In this document: positions 45,018 to 55,387 of the stretch, piece after piece
How the letters are laid out: each line of letters begins with the position of its first letter
Position numbering within the stretch: position 1 is the stretch's first letter
Assembly (NCBI GenBank): GCA_036346225.1
Contig: JARFIW010000453.1
Span: forward strand, 5,456,001 to 5,520,000
Origin: Platerodrilus igneus
Taxonomy: Eukaryota; Arthropoda; Insecta; Coleoptera; Lycidae
Direction of reading: 5' to 3'
DNA length: 64,000 bases
Program-made: the position numbers and the translations under genes
Notes under the pieces: generated by a model
Told to the model about the DNA's origin: nothing
Databases searched by the model: none
The model's input: the letters and a program-made list of their open reading frames with translations, nothing else

Positions 45018-46042
45018 TGTTGAAATTTGTCCTCACCACTTGTGTATCTTATAAGGTGTTAGTTTTGAATGTCTATAGAAATTGAGTTTTTCACTCAAAC
45101 ATAATAATTTTTAATAACTTTTAAATAGAAAAGATATAATCTGGCAGCATTGCAATGTGGCAACATATTTTATGTTGGCATGACATCAAATGCAGTTGAA
45201 ATGACATTGAATACAGCTGATGTGTCAATTTGAACATTTAGACAGCCATGTTGATTAGTGTTTTGTTTACTTCATTTATGTTATTTCTAAATTTAATTAA
45301 TTGGCTTTTCCCTTATAAAATAGTGTGTTTTTGTTCTAAATTCACTTAAATAATTACCTAATCCAATTTAGAATGAAATTAAAGTATATACCTTTCAAAT
45401 GTATTTAGCAAATTACCTTAACCTCATTTCTACGTGGAAACATATGCTTTTGGATTAAATAATTCGTTTCGTAAATACCTTTATATAAATAATTAATTAA
45501 CTTCATGCTTTATTCCTTATTCTGTATGGAAAATTTTTTTGATAGTATATTAAATTTAATTATATACCTGTTTTTTGGTTTAACTTATTAAAAGTGTTGT
45601 TTAAATAATTCATATATTATCTTAGTCAGATAGGATTCTAAAAGAGTTCCCTTAGTAATTTAAATAATCAACTATAACTTACGAATCCTTTTTAAAGAAA
45701 ATTTTGCTATTAAATACAGCTAACGGAATTGAGTCCTTAGTATACCTTTTACCTTCTAAAACGCTATAGTAGACTTGATTTTGTTATATCTACTTCCTTA
45801 AACATTAAAATAATGAGTTTAATGATAATGTTTTGCATTTAACTTCATTTACTATCCCCTTCCACTATGATGGTTATTGATATATTCTCTCGATATAAAA
45901 AGAATATTTTAATAATTTGGAATACTGTTTTTTCTATACATCTACCGTAAGTATTGCTTTTGTGTAGCGAGTATGATTTTGTTTTGATAGCGTATTTTTT
46001 AGATATATCGATATTTCAACGCAGCATTTTAAGATCTATTTG

Positions 46043-46180
46043 GTCTAGGCGAGATCTGCCCTCAAAGTTTGTCGCTCAGCAGTATGTATGTCTAGACGAG
46101 ACTCATGAAGAGTCGGTCGCTCAGCATTACATAAGTCTAGACGAGGCTCGGGGTAAGTTTGTCGCTCTAGCAATTTGTGA
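46043..46180 (+). repeat. Three tandem 45-47-bp units in copy 2
   Basis: Units begin with GTCTAGRCGAG at 46043, 46090 and 46135. Each contains GTCGCTC about 30 bp later. A fourth, degenerate start is at 46220. On the plus strand the spacing keeps a reading frame open, giving a 15-residue repeat (VAQQYVCLDETHEES, then VAQHYISLDEARGKF). Copy 1 has two such units, inverted, near 8930-9000. Confidence 0.7.
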
Positions 46181-48602
46181 ATCATTTTTTAAGAATGATG
46201 TTGAAGCTTTTCTTTATTAGTCTAGGTGAAGCTCAAAGGAGGGCTCGTCATCCTAGTAATTGTATGCGTTCTAAAATATCTTTTTGTTTTTCAACAATTT
46301 TATCAGTAAATCGAGTTTTAATTACTGCTATCTCTTCATATATCGATTCAAACCACACTAGGTGGCAAGATATCTTTAAAATCGCTTAAGCTTTGCGTAC
46401 ATCCAAAATTTTTCACGTTTCATTTCTTTAACGATTTACCTAATGTTTCTATCCCTATTATGAATTAGTTAACTTCATTTACTCATTCCTTTTCTTATAC
46501 AGCACCTACCTTCTACACGTTTAACTTATTTACCTTAAACTAGCTATCTTTTTGCTACTTGTTGACTTCCCCTTGAATTTATTGTTAGTCATATATCTGT
46601 TTATTGTCTAGGTCCCTCAGTATAACTCTGTCGCTTCATTTAATTAATCCTCGCACTTTTTCTACAACAGATTATTTTGTTTTCAGCATTTATCTTACAT
46701 CATTTAATTTTGTGGTGATTGTCGTAACTTTGGTTGAAATAACCCATTGAATTTTTATGATTGGTTTTAGCTGATGATTTGAGTGGATGTTTTTTTCTTT
46801 TGGCTCATATAGGAGCCGCGGCATATGCCATTGTAAGAAATAGTCCATATTCGCAGTTGCCAAAAGCTAGGAGTTTCTATTCCATGCGTTTTTCTTCTGA
46901 ATTATTACAGTCGCCCACTTTATCCTATATCATTACTTGTTTCCCCTTCTACTAAGTCATCATAACATTTGAACGTTTTTTTTGTTCTTTTTATTGAACT
47001 TCGTGGAGAGGTGCTATCGCTTTTTATTGATATCTTATCGAATCTCCAGTTGTTTTAGCATATTGGGACAGTGTGTCTGTATTAAACTGCTTATAATTAG
47101 GCATTTTTGTGTGTTTAGGGCGTTACCGTTTTAAAAATTACCTTGAAACAGTTGGTTTTTTGTGTGAAGGTATCTGTAGTGATACTTTTAAGTTGTTGTT
47201 TTAACTTTTGTCTGATTTTCTTATCGTAGTGGATGCACTCGTTAGGAAAATGATTGTACCGGTTCTCATTAAGAGTCTAGTAATTTTGTAATTTATGATG
47301 TACCTTAACTTGTTTGATTAATATAGCAGGTGGTCCTTCAGACCGACCTGTGTTTAACAGGGACAACTCTCTACCTTCTCTCGGACGCTTGTCCAAAAAC
47401 TCTACTTTTTCATATCCTGCTGTCTCCGTTTCTGCCTCATCTTTTATTCGGTAGACCTGTTCTTGTCCCGGAACACCCGTCTACCACATAAAAGTGATTT
47501 TTCCCTCACTCCGGGCTACTGACCACATTGGCTGGTTGAGTAGTGCTTTACTATCCACCTTTTCTGTCTCTTTTGCTCAATGCAAACCATTTCTCTATTC
47601 TCTTCTACCTGGAAGTGCCTCTTATGCATTTCAAAACGCCTACCTCCCTCTTTTTACCTTTCCTATTTTTACTGCCTTTTCATTTCCGTTAGTCACCGTG
47701 TGGTTGCGCGGGGGGTTTTCATAGACACCCGGACCACGTCTCTGGGAATCTTTCGTGAGGTCATGCGGTGCCGCTGTCAGCGCACATGGCCGCTAACAGT
47801 GAATGCATGTATGACTGTGTGAGTGTATGTAGAATCGTGTGAATATCTTATTGATATCATTTAACGCTGGGTGCAGGAATGCACCCAAATGCCTTTTCCG
47901 GTTCCTCGTGCCGCTTTGTGCAAACCTTATCTATTATCTTTGATAATCACTCGAGATTTTGTTTTATCTTTTTTATCTTTCTAACGTTTGGCATTTACGA
48001 TCAGACGTAGGAATTATTTTTTAAATATTGAGTGAAAAAGCTAACCTTATGGTAGCCATGTAATTTGTTAGGCTAGTAATGTAAGAAATTAGTAAGATGG
48101 TACTGTTGGTAAATTTGTTGATTCACAACCATTTCATAAACAAGTTTTGATGTGTATTGTTTATTAAGCCAGAGTACCAGTACCTAAAAATTTGCTAAAG
48201 TGCAGAGTAACTTGCTCTTTTGAACATTTTGAAATTTGGGCATTTTCTTGCCAAAGAAGAAGCAGTCTAGATGCAACGTTCATGTGCGTCTGCACTTAGA
48301 AAACTGTAATGTTGGCTTTAGTTTTAGTATATATGTTAGGCGACTTGTCGCATTTATTCTAGTTTTAGTAGTGTTTCATGCTCCCCGACAAATTTGTGCT
48401 GTCGATTATAACTGGGACACATTAAAGACTCGTGTGTGCACTTTAAATGTAGTTCAGAAACAATGGGGCTACACATTCCGTTTCCTGGCAATCCAGAAGA
48501 CGTGTTATCGGTCGGAAAAAACCAGGTGGCGCCTAAAATAAACATTTTCTAGAATTTAAGTTAGGATTTATGTAGGTTTTTCTTTTATGGCTTTGTCGCG
48601 AT

Positions 48603-49227
48603 TGTTACAGCCCGAAAATCGGCATTTAAACATTTCTGTAAGTTTCTAATTTGCAAGTGAATCCGAGCCAATAATTTAAAAGACTTGTGCGTGCATTTTC
48701 GTCACTTAGGATAGTTGCGTTTGCGCAAGAGAATGCGCAGACGCAGAGTAAAAAGAAAGTGGTGATTTCTGTCACGGGGGACGAGTGAAGAACTCGTCGA
48801 ACTGAGTGGTTATCTGTGTGCCGTTATCTTGTCTTCTCTTTCAGGTAATGTAGGTCCTTTCATATCTACCTGATATCGTTCCTCCTACCTGTATTCCTTT
48901 ATCGCACCTCTACAAAGAAGAAGAAGACAAATTAATTTGATTTCGACAAGGGGGCAAAGGAGGACCCACGCCCGGAACGTTCAACCCACGCCAAGAGCAT
49001 GACGCGAGAATAGCTGCCATATTGTGAAGAGCTCTACATTTTACGTGAGTACCTTTATCTTTTTTTGTACGTGATAATAATTTGTAACATAAATATGACG
49101 TAACCCCTTATTGCGCAACATTTTGCATATATTTATTATTGTTATCAACTGTCTTAATGGCTCTTATACAGTACGCGTCGGGACCTTAAAAGTATACCTT
49201 AAGAGTATAGAACCGTAAAGTATAACA
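48603..49227 (+). repeat. 3' LTR of non-coding LTR element copy 2
   Basis: About 625 bp. It starts TGTTACAGCCCGAAAATCGG and ends near TATAACA. Its last part (ATCAACTGTCTTAATGGCTC) resembles the end of the copy 1 LTR (ACCAACTGTCTTTGGCGTCTC on the minus strand). The exact right boundary is uncertain because LINE-3 coding sequence begins there. Confidence 0.7.
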
Positions 49228-50216
49228 AGTTCTGCCTTCAAGATAAGATTCCAATAGTGCGATGTTAGTATTACTAATGCCAATTTCGTGTAGTTTTGAG
49301 AGCAGAATTTTGTAAGTTAGTCTGTCAAAAGCTTTAGTTAAGTCCGTATATACAACATCTACTTGACTCTGTATATCTAATTCGTCAGATACGAAATGCG
49401 TCAAGTAAGCTAAATCAGTAGTTGTTGACCTCTTCTCCATAAAGCCATGTTGGAAGGGCGAGATGATTTGCTTGACATTGATGTATTTATGTGTGGATAG
49501 AATGATCTCAAATATCTTCACGGAATAGAAATAATTGAGCTTGGTCTATAGTTAGTGATATCAATGATATCTCCATTCTTAAAAATTGGATAAACATTTA
49601 TTAACTTCCATTGCGTGGGAAATACTGATGTTTTAGACTTTGATTAAAAATTATCAAAAGCGGGATCACAAATACGTTACAGCAGTCTTTGATAATGTAA
49701 CTGGGTACTTGATCCAGTCCAGCCGATGCCCTATTTTTTAGTTTTCTTATAGTTGACAAAATGTTAAATACCTGTTGGATATATAATTGGCATGTTGTTA
49801 TATTGAGGGACCACGAAGTCATCGGAGTTCAAAAAAAGAGGGTTTGGTTGATACATGCTATTAAAATATTCAGCAAACACTTCAACAATTAATTGCGGGG
49901 TGCGATATTCATTGTCTCCATATTTTACAATCGCCGGTATACGACTTACATTTTTCTTATTAATGACAAATTGCCAAAGTTGCTTCGGATCAGTGGCAAC
50001 TAGTTGCTCAGTATTAGAAATGTAAGCTGCGTATACATTCTTGATTTGATGTTTTACTAATTTTCTTATTAGTTTAAACTGATTACAATTTTCAACAGAC
50101 ATTGAATTTTTATACTTCCTATGTATAATGATTTCCTTCGTACACCATATTGGATATGCATATGCCTTATTTGTACAAAGCGGTACGTGACGATCGAAAA
50201 TTGTGTACAGTTATTA
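49228..50216 (-). pseudogene. LINE-3: linker and first part of reverse transcriptase
   Basis: Minus-strand pieces: a linker with VPLCTNKAYAYPIWCTKEII, then open 49764-50102 (VATDPKQLWQFVINKKNVSR). RT fingers follow in 49601-49822 (RKLKNRASAGLDQVPSYIIK), then 49186-49521 with SPFQHGFMEKRSTTTDLAYL and the catalytic-A block VVYTDLTKAFDRL. It is cut off before the YADD motif by the LTR element to the left. Jockey-superfamily RT by motif. Three frame changes occur between pieces. The endonuclease and ORF1 lie to the right. Confidence 0.8.
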
Positions 50217-52217
50217 CGTTTTGCCTTACTAATGGGTTATTACTCCTATATTGCCAACTGAAGGCACAAGGATAGATAACGAGGATTTCCTGATGATTTA
50301 AAGAGCCCAAGGTTAGTTTAGATGGAAAATGGCTTGTAGATAAGGAAACCTCCAAAGGCTAAGCGGCTAGTCGAGCGATTTGCTCTGGGTAGAACATGAG
50401 CTTTGGGTCGGGGTTGGATTACGACCAAAAATATAGTGAATATGGCGCCACCGAATTTTTTGTATACAATGAAGGCCTAATTTGAGTCTGGTTGTATAAG
50501 GGGAATGCGAAAACCTATACTCAAATACCGCTGTACAAAAAATATTACGAGAACATAACCCTTATAGATGCTTACCTTATGGCTCGATATTGATCATTAA
50601 ATAAGCGCTGCTACACCTGTAATCAGATTAAACCAGGACTAGCACAGTTTGTGCATTCTGTTAATAAATTCAAAAAATTTATAATTAATAAGAATCAACC
50701 CTCATTCATTCCAACTAATAATCATAGACTTGACCAAAATGAACTTCTATTCTCTTAAGTTTCAGTTGAAAATTATCTACAAAGCTTTATCTTAACAAAT
50801 TTACTTCAAAAATTGACTAAATTATGATTAGGAAAGATATGTACTTATATGCAAGATAATGATCTCAACACCTGTATCTCACAAATTTAGAGTGTTGTTA
50901 TTTTTACATTATAAAAAATCTAGCAATAATTATTCTTGTAATTGTTTAAACTTAAGCATTATGAATGATTAAATGTATACTACAGATTTTTTTATTTGGC
51001 CTTTGGTAGTACTACTTAGACTTCACATTTAAATTGTATATTAAATTATTCCAATTAATAACTATTGTAGAACAAAAATGAAACAATTTAGTTATCTGAA
51101 CTTAGATAGTTTGGTTTTCAAATAATAGCTTTAATTTTGTTAGTCCTGAAAGTTAACCCTTATTCTACATATATACTGCCCTCTACCATTTTTTGTTTGT
51201 ACTAATAAAAATATAAAAGTTAAGTTTATTAGATTTCTTTCACCAACGATAAAATTAACCAGAAGTCAATCACATAATGAACCAGGGAATTTCCATGTGA
51301 ACAAACAAAAACTTACTTGTTTGTCATTCCAAAGCTTCCAGTTTGGTGTACTTAAAAACTCTAATTACATACTAGATGTTTATCCATCAGAAGAATACTT
51401 GCAATGTATTTGGACCATCTATCTCCGGAATATTAAATGATAATTGGAATCTTCTTATTTCAATAATAATCAGGTTACAATTTCCAAAACCACATAATTT
51501 AATTAACCTTGGTACAGAATATCAAACGAACATCATGTGCATCCACATCAAGTAAATTATCCACGTTGAATAAATTGCCACATCAAATAAACTGCATATT
51601 AAATAAGTTGCATACCAATTAAATTACGTTTCAAATAAGTTGCAATTCAAATAAAATTTACATTTCCAATAAGTTACATTTCATATAAGTTGCACTGCAA
51701 ATTTAAATTAACAAAGGCCCTAAAGCTCGGTAATACTTACTGCTAGTCTAAAGCCAACCATTTTAAATTACGCCTAGTTTTGTGCAAATTTATTTTGCCA
51801 AGCGTCGACATATAGTGCACTTAACAAAGACGATTTCACTTCAAAATCAACTTTTATCTTCACATGCTTCCAACACCAGGTGTAATAACCTGATGCCATG
51901 TCCTTCCATACAAAGAACGAACGACCTTCTCAAGCGACAGCTCAGGTGAAAGTGTTGTATTATGACGTGTACTACCGCCTGACAACAGTTACAACGATTT
52001 TTATAATAATCGAAGGAGGGAGCTTTTATAACGACGCTCGTAAATGATATTTTCTGTCACCACTTAACTTATAATTATGCTCGCAGTTCTAAAGCTTATG
52101 TTGGATTCAACAACATGTAATAAATATTACGTAGACTGTGTAGAGATAGGCTTGAATTGACCTTTTATAAAAATATTAACTTAAATATTTGTCAAGATAT
52201 TGCAGGAAAATAAACTT
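50217..52217. mobile_element. Unidentified 2-kb insertion splitting LINE-3
   Basis: LINE-3 is readable up to KFYEILCNK at about 52218 and resumes with FDRHVPLCTNK at about 50210. The 2.0 kb between has no related coding sequence, so it is an insertion. Breakpoints are good to some tens of bases. No terminal inverted repeats, LTRs or clear target duplication were found. It contains an AT-rich degenerate repeat at 51540-51700. The small open frame at 50167-50355 spans its left edge and is not considered a gene. Confidence 0.5.
51540..51700. repeat. Degenerate AATAAGTTGCA-type tandem repeat
   Basis: Six or more imperfect units of about 20-25 bp around the motif AAATAAGTTGCA-TTCAAATAA. It lies inside the unidentified insertion and may help recognise other copies of that element. 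Confidence 0.6.
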
Positions 52218-53000
52218 GTTACACAGTATTTCGTAGAACTTAGCTAGGTTAACATTTAAATAATTTTGAAGAATAGACCAATTTATTTCTAATAATGCAC
52301 TATAAACTGCTGTAAAATTAGCTTTTCGAAAGTTGTATTTCCTATTATTTAAATTTATTGGAAAATTAATATGACGCTTGTTATTCATGGTGATAGTAGT
52401 TATCAAGGCTGGATGATGTACATCTTCACCTATAAACAGTAAATTATCCCTCATCACGACTCACTCAATATTAGAGAAAATAACATCCAGTATTTTACTT
52501 TGTTGATTCGTTATATTATTGAATTGTATTAAATTAAGAAGATTAGAGAAATTGTTCAAAATTTGACTCAGGTTATTATCTACTGTTGAGTTAACATAAC
52601 TTGGTATATTAAAGTCTCGGAAAATTATTAGCTTCTTTGTACCTTTGAAAAAATTCGCGTGAAATATTCAGGCAAAGTTTCAAGTGTATCAGATGTTGGT
52701 GTACGAGGAATGTAGATTACAAAAATATAAAAACAAAAGCTATTAATAGTACATTTGCAACCCACTAAATCTACATGTGTCACCTGTTGTACTAGTTCCG
52801 TCAAATACAGCTGTTGAACCGAAAATTTATTTTTAAAAGCGAGAAGGACTGCTCCGCCATGAGACGTTCGCCACTTGTTCAAATTTACGATCGTGTCTAA
52901 AACACTATATGTATTCATATTAAACTATTCCGTACTTGAAAAATTACTGGATAGCCAAATTTCGATGATTGCTATGATATCGAATTCATCATCTCATACC
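52218..53000 (-). pseudogene. LINE-3: endonuclease
   Basis: Minus-strand pieces: WRTSHGGAVLLAFKNKFSVQ and FYIFVIYIPRTPTSDTLETL (52628-52918), then IIFRDFNIPSY where 'GDFN' is usual, and VMRDNLLFIGEDVHHPALIT (near 52400-52457) with the catalytic 'D-H' motif in DVHHPA. This is the apurinic/apyrimidinic-type endonuclease of jockey/CR1-type LINEs. Stops and frame changes occur at about 52625 and 52458. The first 40 or so residues are poorly visible. Confidence 0.72.
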
Positions 53001-53067
53001 GAAGAATAAAAGTGATTGCTTTTGTTTCTTATACTACGAGTGTTTTGATAATAACAGCACAGACGAT

Positions 53068-53807
53068 TCAGTTTTTTGTAGAAACTATTTTAGGAACACC
53101 ACGCATGTAACGAATGGTGATATTGTTTTCGTCGTTATCTATCCGATTTTGAAGATTTGGTTGCAATTTTTTTATGTGTTCACGTTGCATCGGTGTTTGA
53201 TCCGATGCTATTCCGACTTGCTTACCATTTAGCTTTACTTGGTTTCTGTTTTGAAGAACTTTAAGTGCATCACTGTTGGAATTTAAAATCACCTTGAGTG
53301 GTTGTGGTTTATTCAGTTGAGTTACTTTCCCCAGGCGAAATGCTTTAATATTTTCTTTACCAATAAGCGGATTCAATATATTTTGACTTTACTTATATCT
53401 TCCAAGGCTCTTGTAGTCGTGGAATCACTAGTACTTTCCTCGATGGTAAACACAATGATGTTGTTTGAACGTTGCTGACGATAAGCAATTTCAGAGATGA
53501 TATCTTCATTAGCATCCCAATTCGATTTGTCGCAAACTTCAGTATTGGCAACTTTTAATTTTAGATCCGCTAATTCAGATATTAGTCTAAGTATCAAATC
53601 TTCGAGTTCCAAAATTTCGTTTCTCTGGGTCTCACATTTATCGCATTGATATGTAATACGTCGTTCTTTTATTAACAAACATTGAATCTCACCATGTGTA
53701 AGACCGGAACAAGTTGTATGTATTGGTAATTTGCAATAATCACACTTTAATTCTTTATCTGGATTTAGGTTCATATCGCAAATCAAATGTTTATTAATTA
53801 ATGGCAT
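53068..53807 (-). pseudogene. LINE-3 ORF1 with N-terminal PHD-like zinc finger
   Basis: The ATG is complementary to 53805-53807. The first 60 residues contain C-x2-C, H-x2-C and C-x2-C pairs (KCDYCKLPIHTTCSG, then YQCDKCETQ), a PHD-finger-like layout. A coiled-coil-like helix follows (LELEDLILRLISELADLKLK). A frameshift near 53375 leads into a second part (53068-53376) with AFRLGKVTQLNKPQPLKVIL and IASDQTPMQREHIKKLQPNL, a LINE esterase-free ORF1 type in which this RNA-binding-like block is common. It lies immediately 5' of the endonuclease on the same strand. One frameshift separates it from an intact ORF. Confidence 0.72.
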
Positions 53808-53819
53808 AATTAACTATTA

Positions 53820-54388
53820 TTCATTCAAAGTAAGAGAACTATAAATACGGAGCACCGATACTATGCGTCCTTACTCAACCACGTACCACAATAAAGTTTG
53901 ACAAGTGTCAACCAACTCTCTTTATCTGTACATAATTTTAGTAACATATAACAGATGTCAAAAAATCGTTGTAACAATCAAAAGTAGGATATAATTTTTG
54001 ATCTTTTACCTATACTCCCACTAGATCAAAATGAATAAAATATTAAACAAACTTTTTTTACTCTACTTTAACTATACATAATTCTTGAATGAATTTATGT
54101 TAAATTGGACTTAAATTCTTTGTCAAAACGTCAACTGGCATATTTCCGTTTCTAAATATTTGAGATGAATCTGCTTTTTCTTCAATAATTCACTAATAAA
54201 ATGGTGTTTAACGTCAATATGTTTGCTTCGTTTGTTCAAAATAGGGTTAATCGCTAATTTTTGAACACTCATGTTACCATTCAATAGATTCACACTATCG
54301 TCAATACTTGTTAATTCAAATAATAAGTTTTTATATAAATTGTTTCTTTAGCAACCTCTAAAATTGCAATGTTCTCTGTCTCAGTTGT
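53820..54388 (-). pseudogene. Copia RNase H C-terminus and 3' edge
   Basis: The minus strand reads NLLFELTSIDDSVNLLNGNM, then NPILNKRSKHIDVKHHFISE. This is the end of a Copia RNase H domain, where 'RSKHID-x-x-x-HF' is diagnostic. Stops follow, then a purine tract AGTGGGAG (about 54014-54021) and a TGTTACAACG start near 53975, a candidate 3' LTR edge. It may run to the LINE-3 5' end near 53810. The frame is broken upstream by the 83-bp insertion. Confidence 0.72.
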
Positions 54389-54471
54389 CGCCCAATGTAG
54401 TACCTTCGGGTGGAGCATTGGGGACATGCTGCAAGTATAGCGGCCCTTATTCACATTATAATGTCTCAGTT
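54389..54471 (+). mobile_element. 83-bp insertion carrying the SINE 3' hairpin
   Basis: It is flanked by TGTCTCAGTTGT at 54377-54388 and 54472-54483, a 12-bp target duplication. It begins with the same hairpin as both SINEs (CCAATGTAGTACCTTCGGG and so on to CATTGG) but then has an unrelated 40-bp tail. It interrupts Copia RNase H after NVALSTTE. Probably a severely 5'-truncated copy of a relative that shares the 3' hairpin. Confidence 0.75.
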
Positions 54472-54655
54472 GTTGAAAGTGCAACATTTCTTTGTTTTCT
54501 GCTCTCCCAGGCTATAGGACCGTCAGAAAGTAAGAATCAGAAACCAGTATATGACTTTCTGCTATTGATATCACTTCCCCAATCAGTATCTGCAAAACCT
54601 TCTAGAAAGTTACCAGTTTTACTAAATTTTAGGCAGTAATTTTTTACTTGCGTTT
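54472..54655 (-). pseudogene. Copia RNase H, first half
   Basis: The minus strand reads LKFSKTGNFLEGFADTDWGS, then INSRKSYTGF and PIAWESRKQRNVALSTTE. These are the Copia RNase H blocks 'DSDWA-x-D', 'RKSTSGY' and 'SWxSKKQxxVALSSTEAE'. It continues across the gypsy 3 element from 61160 (tyrosine-leucine join VLKYLN). One stop is visible within YTGF-x-FLL. Confidence 0.78.
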
Positions 54656-54661
54656 AAATAT

Positions 54662-55104
54662 TACATAAGGAACCGATGTAGGTACAGTTAATTGATTCTT
54701 TTTTGGGAAAAGGCTGTTGATTCAATTTATATAAATAAACAGTTGTTAGTACAACTTATGTGTCAAGGTTTTGGTGTCAGACTTTGTTGTATATCCTATT
54801 GTTATATTACTAAATAAGCAACGAAATGATTGACTTGATATATTACTAAGTGTACATACTGATTATTACTTGAAGCAAGAAGGTACGTAAATACATTCGT
54901 ACATATTTATAATGTTACATTTGAATAATTTGTTGAGCGTTAACAATCATGATGCGAACCGTGCCATTACCTGTGTTCTTTACTACATTACACAAATGCT
55001 AGATAAGTAGAAAGTAAACAGCACTAAGGTACAGCGATTATGCACGAACTTTCAATTCGAATATTAAGAATAACTCGCACTGTGATAAAACACTAATCCT
55101 TACA
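54662..55104 (-). repeat. 3' LTR of gypsy 3
   Basis: Direct repeat of 60486-61159 (after ignoring the SINE there). Long shared blocks include AACCGATGTAGGTACA, ACAGTTGTTAGTACAACTTA and GCAACGAAATGATTGACTTG. On the minus strand it starts TGTAAGGATTAG. A purine tract GGCGGGGGAGTAC (minus, 55105-55117) sits directly inside it. Confidence 0.87.
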
Positions 55105-55117
55105 GTACTCCCCCGCC
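55105..55117 (-). promoter_or_regulatory. Polypurine tract of gypsy 3
   Basis: On the minus strand GGCGGGGGAGTAC directly precedes the LTR start. This confirms minus orientation of the element. Confidence 0.75.
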
Positions 55118-55387
55118 AGTACATTGGTAAAATCTTTTTCGGAATATAGGGATTACTATAAAGAATATAAAAATTCTCATTCTCACCTAATTCGAGAAAC
55201 AAAAAGATTATTTTATCAGAATAAAATAACCATGACTCAAAATCCACTTAGATCCAGTTAGAAATTGATTAACTCTGTAAACAATCAAAGGCAACCAAAA
55301 GGTGAAATTAAAATTCAAAATGGTGATGTTTTAATTGAAGATCATGCTCTGGTGGTCAATAAATTTAATGAGTTTTTTGTAAATATG
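55118..55387 (+). pseudogene. CR1/L2-like LINE-4, pre-RT part
   Basis: Plus-strand reading, with stops: LIRETKRLFYQNKI, then NQRQPKGEIKIQNGDVLIED and LVVNKFNEFFVNM. This is the region just before RT in CR1/jockey-type LINEs ('I-x-x-x-FN-x-FF-x-x'). It is cut after VNM by an inserted LINE fragment and resumes at 56342. It is 5'-truncated within gypsy 3. Confidence 0.65.

Larger units (their letters stand above)
44643..49227 (+). mobile_element. Non-coding LTR retroelement, copy 2
   Basis: The left repeat 44643-44999 (TGTTAC ... ATAACA) and the right repeat 48603 to about 49227 (TGTTAC ... ATAACA) share blocks such as GTGAAGAGCTC-ACATT, GTGAGTAC-TTTATCTTTTT and TGACGTAA. A primer-site-like TGGCGCGCCTAACGTTG follows the left one. 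The 3.6-kb interior matches the reverse complement of copy 1 in the same order, including the block TTTTATGGCTTTGTCGCGAT at the 3' LTR edge (48582-48601, and 6100-6119 inverted). No gag or pol is present. The right end abuts LINE-3. No clear target duplication was found, so one edge may be rearranged. Confidence 0.78.
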
